Source: Aquabacterium olei
GTDB taxonomy: Bacteria; Pseudomonadota; Gammaproteobacteria; Burkholderiales; Burkholderiaceae_C
Direction of reading: 5' to 3'
DNA length: 64,000 nucleotides
NCBI RefSeq assembly: GCF_003100395.1
Contig: NZ_CP029210.1
Location: 434,001-498,000 of the forward strand
Shown in pieces: positions 57,692 to 64,000 of the stretch. A program made the position numbers and the translations under genes. The notes beneath the pieces are model-generated. The model did no database searches. It had not been told where the DNA came from and saw nothing but the letters and a program-made list of their open reading frames with translations. The first letter of the stretch is position 1; each line of letters starts with the position of its first letter.

Positions 57692-57730
57692 CTCAAAGCA
57701 ACTGGCCTCCGCAGAAGCCGGGGCGGTTCA

Positions 57731-58512
57731 TCCATCACCGACCTACTGTCCGTGCTGGTGAGCCTTAACTGAACCTTCGGAGCGTTCGGGAACGCGCGCG
57801 CAAGCTCGCTATTCAGATTTTCAATCAGAGGTTGAATGCCGGGGTCAGCATCGATCGGCTGGGCAGGTGCCCGCAGGCGATCGCGCTCCGCGAGCAGCGC
57901 ACCTGAAGGCTGGGCCGCGGCCGCCAGCACGGTGCGCTTGAAAAGTTCGTTCCCCCACGAAAACACTTTGTCCCATGTCCTGCTCGCGCGCACGAGATAA
58001 AAGCTCAGTTCCTGGATGAGCTTGCCCGGAACAGGGGCTGGTGCCTCGTCGGCGAAGGGATCGATGGGATCATCGTGGTCGTGGAAGTAGCGCACTGTTT
58101 CGACAGCCAAGCTGTCGTGGTCAAAGCGCGCTTGAACGCCGAGTTGACAGCACAGCTTCCACGAAGGGTTGTTGCGCGCCGGATGCACATGGCCTGTTGC
58201 CTCGTCAAGCCATTTGACGACCGCCCGTTCATCCCGAAACCACTGGCTGCTCTGTTCCGGGTCGTCCCCAGGAAAATCAGTGACCGTCGCGACGACTTTG
58301 ATCCTATCGGCCGGCTGCGGATTGGAGCCGAAGAAGTCATGCTCCGTTAGTTCGCGAACCAGACGATCTCTGCCAAGCACGAGAGTCAGAGCTTCGATCA
58401 GAGTCGTCTTGCCAGTATTGTTGTCCCCGACAAGAACGGGATGTCTGCCGAATTGCACGAAGCCACTTCTTACGCCCCGAAAGTTCTCGATTCTCAAGTT
58501 AGCTATTCGCAC
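57731..58512 (-). pseudogene. OLD-family ATPase/nuclease gene, 3' part lost at the IS
   Basis: The minus-strand frame gives 261 native residues and then runs into the IS right end. The N-terminus is an ABC-type ATPase of OLD/GajA-like nucleases: 'LRIENFRGVRSGFVQFGRH' and Walker A GDNNTGKTT (29-37). The TOPRIM nuclease domain that should follow is missing. It has lower GC than the core genes. OLD proteins act in phage and plasmid defence. The break abuts the IS exactly as does the plus-strand gene on the other side. Confidence 0.7.
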
Positions 58513-58830
58513 TTTTCTCCCCTTCGCTTATGAATGCTTCGGACCGCAGGCTCTGTCCGCTAGGTGCCCTGATCGTCACAATCTAAGCTCAGGCTAACCA
58601 AAGCCAGCTGACAGCGCTGTCATCGAATTGGTGCTGCTGGCCAAGAGCGGTCGACCTGCTACGTGGCCCTCAAAGCTTGCAACTAGACTGAGGCGGATCC
58701 ATCCGACTCTGCCGCTTTGGCCCCCGAGACGATGTCATGTCGGAGCTGTGCAGGAAGAGTTATTTACATGTCTTGAATAGTAGCTTGTAGCCCGGAGAAC
58801 ACCCCAAGCCCCAAGAACCACGTCAACAAG
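58513..58830. other. Low-GC intergenic region between OLD remnant and ssb terminator
   Basis: About 320 bp with no supported gene. It must carry the promoter of the OLD-family gene. No palindrome, RNA or ORF with convincing codon use was found. Confidence 0.4.
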
Positions 58831-58863
58831 AAAAAAGCCCCAAGTGACAAGCACTTAGGGCCT
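58831..58863 (-). terminator. Intrinsic terminator of ssb
   Basis: AGCCCCAAGTG (58836-58846) pairs with CACTTAGGGCCT (58852-58863) with one bulge and one mismatch. On the minus strand it is followed by TTTTTT. It lies about 30 bp past the ssb stop. Confidence 0.85.
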
Positions 58864-58892
58864 CTTGTTTACCATCTTGGCAAAGGTAAATC

Positions 58893-59426
58893 CTAGAACG
58901 GAATGTCGTCATCCATGTCGTCAAACCCAGTCGACGACTTGGGGGCCGGTGCGGGTGCCGGACGGGGGGCCGGTGCCGGGCGCGCAGCCGGACGGGCCGG
59001 GGGGGCCTGCTCGAACTCGTCGCCGCCACCCTGACCGCCGCCGTAGCCGCTGCCCTGGGCGCCGCCGCCATAGCCACCGCCACTGCCGCCCTCACGGCCG
59101 CCGAGCAGTTGCATCTGTTCGGCAACGATCTCGGTCGTGTAGTTGTCCTTGCCGTCCTTGTCCTGCCACTTGCGGGTCTTCAGGCGGCCTTCCACGTACA
59201 CGGGGCGGCCCTTCTTCAGGTACTCGCCGGCGATCTCGGCCAGGCGGTCATAGAACACGACGCGGTGCCATTCCGTTTCCTCCACCTTGTCACCGGAATT
59301 CTTGTCCTTCCAGTTGCGCGTGGTGGCCACCGAGACGTTGCACACCGCAGCGCCGTTGGGGGTGTAACGCACTTCGGGGTCGCGACCCAGGTTGCCGATG
59401 AGGATGACTTTGTTGATGGAGGCCAT
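58893..59426 (-). CDS. ssb: Single-stranded DNA-binding protein
   Basis: A 177-residue SSB: OB-fold at 1-110 ('[22 protein letters not shown]', '[23 protein letters not shown]'), a Gly-rich then Pro/Ala-rich linker and the acidic tip DMDDDIPF, which recruits repair and replication partners. It is a full-length chromosomal-type SSB. It lies directly beside the low-GC insert. Confidence 0.96.
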   Translation of the reverse strand: MASINKVILIGNLGRDPEVRYTPNGAAVCNVSVATTRNWKDKNSGDKVEETEWHRVVFYDRLAEIAGEYLKKGRPVYVEGRLKTRKWQDKDGKDNYTTEIVAEQMQLLGGREGGSGGGYGGGAQGSGYGGGQGGGDEFEQAPPARPAARPAPAPRPAPAPAPKSSTGFDDMDDDIPF

Positions 59427-59618
59427 GGCCGCTCCTGCAGAGAGATGGTTGGTTAAAAAGGGTGCCGTTTGTTAAGCCTGCGCATTATCGCCGGCCCCTG
59501 CGCCCCGCACATCCCCCCGGCATCCCCCGCTGGGGTCACCCGGTGTGGGGAGGGCGTCGGCGCGACTTACACTTCTCCGGCGGTCGCCTGCCGGCCGCTT
59601 CTTCGCAGGAGCCGCCCC

Positions 59619-60389
59619 ATGTGCCAGCTGCTGGGCATGAACTGCAACACGCCCACCGACATCGTTTTCAGTTTTTCCGGTTTTGCCACCCGCTCCACGG
59701 AGCACGGGGATGGCTTCGGCATCGCCTTTTACGAAGGGCGGGGCGTGCGCCTGTTCGTCGATCACCAGGCGGCCCGTGTGTCGCCCGTGGCCGACCTGAT
59801 CAAGCACTATCCCATCAAGAGCCGGCATGCCATCGCCCACATCCGCAAGGCGACGCAGGGCGTGGTGGCGCTGGAAAACTGCCACCCCTTCATGCGCGAA
59901 CTGTGGGGCCGGCACTGGGTGTTTGCGCACAACGGCAACCTGGTCGACTACCACCCGCGGCTGCACGGCAGCTTCCAGCCGGTGGGCGACACCGACAGCG
60001 AGCGCGCCTTCTGCTGGCTGATGCAGGAGCTGGCCAAGAGCCACGCTTCGATGCCACCCGTGGCCGAGCTCACGTTGACGCTGAAGGAACTGGTGCCGCA
60101 GATTGCGCGCCACGGCACCTTCAACTTCATGCTGAGCCAGGGCGATGCGCTGTGGACGCACTGCGCCACGCACCTGCACTACCTGGTGCGCCGCCATCCG
60201 TTCGGCCTGGCGCAACTGCAGGACCAGGACATGGCGCTGAATTTCGCCGAGCACACGGAGCCCGGCGACCGCGTGGCCGTGATCGCCACCCAACCACTGA
60301 CCACGAACGAGCCGTGGGTGACCATGCAGCCCGGTGAGTTGCTGGCCTTTGTGGGCGGTGAGCCCATCGGGGTCTCAGCCGTCGGCTGA
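59619..60389 (+). CDS. Class II glutamine amidotransferase (YafJ-like)
   Basis: A 256-residue protein with Cys2 as the N-terminal nucleophile (MCQLLGMNCN), and 'STEHGDGFGIAFYEG', 'IAHIRKATQG' and 'WVFAHNGNL' of the Ntn-hydrolase glutaminase domain. The start at 59619 places Cys at position 2, as required after Met removal. No partner synthetase domain is fused; the acceptor reaction is unknown. Confidence 0.9.
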   Translation: MCQLLGMNCNTPTDIVFSFSGFATRSTEHGDGFGIAFYEGRGVRLFVDHQAARVSPVADLIKHYPIKSRHAIAHIRKATQGVVALENCHPFMRELWGRHWVFAHNGNLVDYHPRLHGSFQPVGDTDSERAFCWLMQELAKSHASMPPVAELTLTLKELVPQIARHGTFNFMLSQGDALWTHCATHLHYLVRRHPFGLAQLQDQDMALNFAEHTEPGDRVAVIATQPLTTNEPWVTMQPGELLAFVGGEPIGVSAVG

Positions 60390-60393
60390 GTGG

Positions 60394-61584
60394 TCAGGCG
60401 GTAGCGTCGAACAGCTCCCGCCCGATCAGCGTGCGCCGGATCTCGGACGTGCCCGCGCCGATCTCGTAGAGCTTGGCATCGCGCCACAGCCGGCCCATCG
60501 GGTAGTCGTGGATGTAGCCGTTGCCGCCGAGCAGCTGGATGCCGTCACCCGCCACGCGCGTGGCCTGCTCGGCCGTCCACAGGATGAGCGCGGCGCAGTC
60601 CTTGCGCAGGTGACGTGCCCCGCCCGGGCCGGCGGCATCGAGGTTGCGCGCCACGGTGTAGGCCAGACAACGTGCGGCCTGCAGCGCGGTGTACATGTCG
60701 GCCACCTTGGCCTGCACCAGCTGGAACTGGCCGATGGGCTGGCCGAACTGGTGGCGGTCGTGCACATACGGCAGCACGTTGTCGAGCGCGGCCTGCATGA
60801 TGCCGATGGGCCCGCCCGACAGCACGGCGCGTTCGGTGTCGAGGCCGCTCATCAGCACCTTCACGCCGCCGCCCATCTCGCCCAGCACCTGCTCGCGAGG
60901 CACGAAGGCCTGCTCGAACACCAGCTCGCCCGTGGGTGAGCCGCGCATGCCGAGCTTGTCGAGCCGCTGCGCCACGCGGAAACCCGGCGTGCCTTGCTCG
61001 ATCAGAAAGGCGGTGATGCCGCGCGGGCCGGCGTCCATGTCGGTCTTGGCGTAGACCACCAGCGTGTCGGCCACAGGGCCGTTGGTGATCCACATCTTGC
61101 TGCCGTCGAGCAGAAAGCCGTCGACGCCGTCGCGGCGGTGCGGCGTGGCCTTCAGCCGCATGCTGACCACATCGGAGCCGGCCTCGGGCTCGCTCATGGC
61201 CAGCGCGCCGATGTGCTGGCCGCTGATGAGCGGCGGCAGGTAGCGGCGCTGTTGCGCCTCGGTGCCGTGGCGGTGGATCTGGTTGACGCACAGGTTGCTG
61301 TGTGCGCCGTAGCTCAGCGCCACCGAGGCCGAGGCGCGGCTGATCTCTTCCATGATGACGAGGTGGGCCAGATACCCGAGCCCGGCGCCGCCGTACGCTT
61401 CGCTGACCGTGGGGCCGAGCACGCCGAGTTCGCCGAGCCGCGGCCACAGGTCGACCGGGAAGGCGTCGTCGCGGTCGATGCGGGCGGCGTGCGGCGCGAT
61501 CTCGCGCTGGGAGAAGGCCTGCACGGCGTCGCGCAGCGCGTCGATCTCGTCACCGAGGTGGTGTTGCAGTCCGGGCAGGTCCAT
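60394..61584 (-). CDS. ivd: Isovaleryl-CoA dehydrogenase
   Basis: A 396-residue acyl-CoA dehydrogenase. Glu251 in '[14 protein letters not shown]' sits where isovaleryl-CoA dehydrogenases carry the catalytic base, and the usual C-terminal Glu position reads '[12 protein letters not shown]'. It converts isovaleryl-CoA to 3-methylcrotonyl-CoA in leucine breakdown. The ATG at 61584 follows GAGGAG. mvaB and the carboxylase alpha subunit lie upstream in the same direction. Confidence 0.93.
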   Translation of the reverse strand: MDLPGLQHHLGDEIDALRDAVQAFSQREIAPHAARIDRDDAFPVDLWPRLGELGVLGPTVSEAYGGAGLGYLAHLVIMEEISRASASVALSYGAHSNLCVNQIHRHGTEAQQRRYLPPLISGQHIGALAMSEPEAGSDVVSMRLKATPHRRDGVDGFLLDGSKMWITNGPVADTLVVYAKTDMDAGPRGITAFLIEQGTPGFRVAQRLDKLGMRGSPTGELVFEQAFVPREQVLGEMGGGVKVLMSGLDTERAVLSGGPIGIMQAALDNVLPYVHDRHQFGQPIGQFQLVQAKVADMYTALQAARCLAYTVARNLDAAGPGGARHLRKDCAALILWTAEQATRVAGDGIQLLGGNGYIHDYPMGRLWRDAKLYEIGAGTSEIRRTLIGRELFDATA

Positions 61585-61653
61585 GGTGTCTCCTCGTGTT
61601 GTCACGGCGGGCGGCAACCATGGCGGCGGACAGGCTCAATACATGAGCCTGTT

Positions 61654-62567
61654 TCAGCCGGCTGGGGGTCGCGTGGCCAGCAGCGCGTTGGCCACGCGCG
61701 AGACCGGCTTGCGGTCCAGCGCGCGGGAAATGAAATCGGCGGTGTCCACCAGGGCGTCCAGGTCGATGCCGGTGGCGATGCCCAGGCCGTGCAGCAGGTA
61801 GACCACGTCTTCGGTGGCGACGTTGCCGGTGGCGCCCTTGGCGTAGGGGCAGCCGCCGAGGCCGGCCACGCTGGTGTCGAAGGTGTGGACGCCCAGCTGC
61901 AGGCAGGCGTGGATGTTGGTGAGGGCTTGGCCGTAGGTGTCGTGAAAATGGCCGCTGAGCTCGGCCACCGGCACGCGTTGCAGGGCCCGCTCCATCACGC
62001 GCTGCACCTGGCCGGCCGTGCCCACGCCGATGGTGTCGGCGATGCCGATGTGGTCGCAGCCGATGCCGAGCAGGCGGTCGACCACGTCGTCCACGTCATC
62101 GACCGGGACCTCGCCCTGGTAGGGGCAGCCCAGCGCACACGACACCGCCGCACGCACCCGCATGCCATGGGCATGGGCGGCGGCCACCACGGGCTGGAAG
62201 CGCGCGATGGATTCGGTGATGCTGCAGTTGATGTTGCGCTGGCTGAAGGCCTCGCTGGCGGCGGCAAACACCACGACTTCATCGGCGCCGGCGGCCAGCG
62301 CGCCTTCGAAGCCCTTCATGTTGGGCGTGAGCACGCTGTAGCGCACCCCGGGCTGGCGCTGGATGCCGGCCATGACCTCGGTGGCATCGGCCATCTGCGG
62401 CACCCACTTGGGGCTGACGAAGCTGGTGGCTTCGATCTGGCGCAGTCCGGCGGCCTGCAGGCGATGAACCAGTTCGGTCTTGGTGACGGCAGAAACCGGG
62501 GCGGCCTCGTTCTGCAGGCCATCTCGCGGGCCGACATCGACGAGGGTGACGTGGGTGGGCAGCATGT

Positions 62568-62571
<4 letters not shown>
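61654..62571 (-). CDS. mvaB: Hydroxymethylglutaryl-CoA lyase
   Basis: A 305-residue HMG-CoA lyase with 'DVGPRDGLQNE' at the start, 'HFHDTYGQALTNI' metal-binding His pair and the catalytic Cys in 'GLGGCPYAKGATGNVATED'. It splits HMG-CoA into acetoacetate and acetyl-CoA, the last step of leucine degradation. It overlaps the carboxylase alpha gene by 4 bp and precedes ivd. Confidence 0.95.

Positions 62572-64000
<1,429 letters not shown>

Overview
The window is one continuous stretch of high-GC chromosome (by eye about two-thirds G+C) with tightly packed genes on both strands. The gene content points to a betaproteobacterium of the order Burkholderiales. Evidence includes the run fur / bamE-dapB-exbB-exbD, the hpf-ptsN-hprK block, a SlmA-type regulator, PdeM, a PglL-type O-oligosaccharyltransferase and the leucine pathway order mccA-mvaB-ivd. 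Family level (Comamonadaceae/Sphaerotilaceae-like) is only a guess. No rRNA, tRNA or CRISPR array was seen.

Region 1 (1-6.1 kb) holds housekeeping genes: the 3' part of slmA, pdeM, a DUF815 ATPase overlapping a Nudix gene, a crotonase, a SWIB protein and an Old-Yellow-Enzyme-like reductase. Region 2 (6.1-17.2 kb) is an iron island. A five-gene minus-strand operon (TonB-dependent receptor, PiuC-type hydroxylase, PepSY protein, cytochrome b561, FMN hydroxy-acid oxidase) lies beside a bacterioferritin, a terC gene under a yybP-ykoY (Mn2+) riboswitch, a DUF2325 coiled-coil protein, a tiny membrane ORF and a second siderophore receptor. Four Fur-box-like sites sit in the four relevant promoter regions.

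Region 3 (17.2-36.5 kb) is core genome: M48 protease, moaC, pglL, hpf-ptsN-hprK, fur, bamE-dapB-exbBD, amn, an orphan HigA-like regulator, a Crp-family regulator, purT, a two-component system whose regulator has its receiver domain at the C-terminus, an MTA/SAH nucleosidase and an uncharacterised gene pair. Two possible structured RNAs with intrinsic terminators (33.4-33.6 kb and 54.8-54.9 kb) were noticed.

Region 4 (36.6-52.9 kb) is a coherent catabolic island: a complete branched-chain-type ABC importer (livHMGFK), an IclR regulator, a hotdog thioesterase, two acyl-CoA dehydrogenases, a FadJ-like bifunctional enzyme, a thiolase, an SDR, an APH-type kinase and an acyl-CoA ligase. A bipartite operator-like sequence (TTCTGCA-N-TGCAGAA, 5 bp, TTCTGTGAA) recurs at the importer promoter and at the divergent promoter region in the middle of the beta-oxidation genes, which links them into one probable IclR regulon. 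The kinase plus ACAD11-like dehydrogenase pair suggests hydroxyacyl-CoA catabolism through a phospho intermediate.

Region 5 (52.9-64 kb) has a PRC-barrel protein and a norE/norF-like pair, then a lower-GC insert (about 55.1-58.5 kb). In the insert an IS3-family element joins the broken 3' ends of two convergent defence-type genes: a PD-(D/E)XK-like nuclease and an OLD-family ATPase. After it come ssb, a class II glutamine amidotransferase and the leucine degradation genes ivd, mvaB and mccA, the last running off the window.
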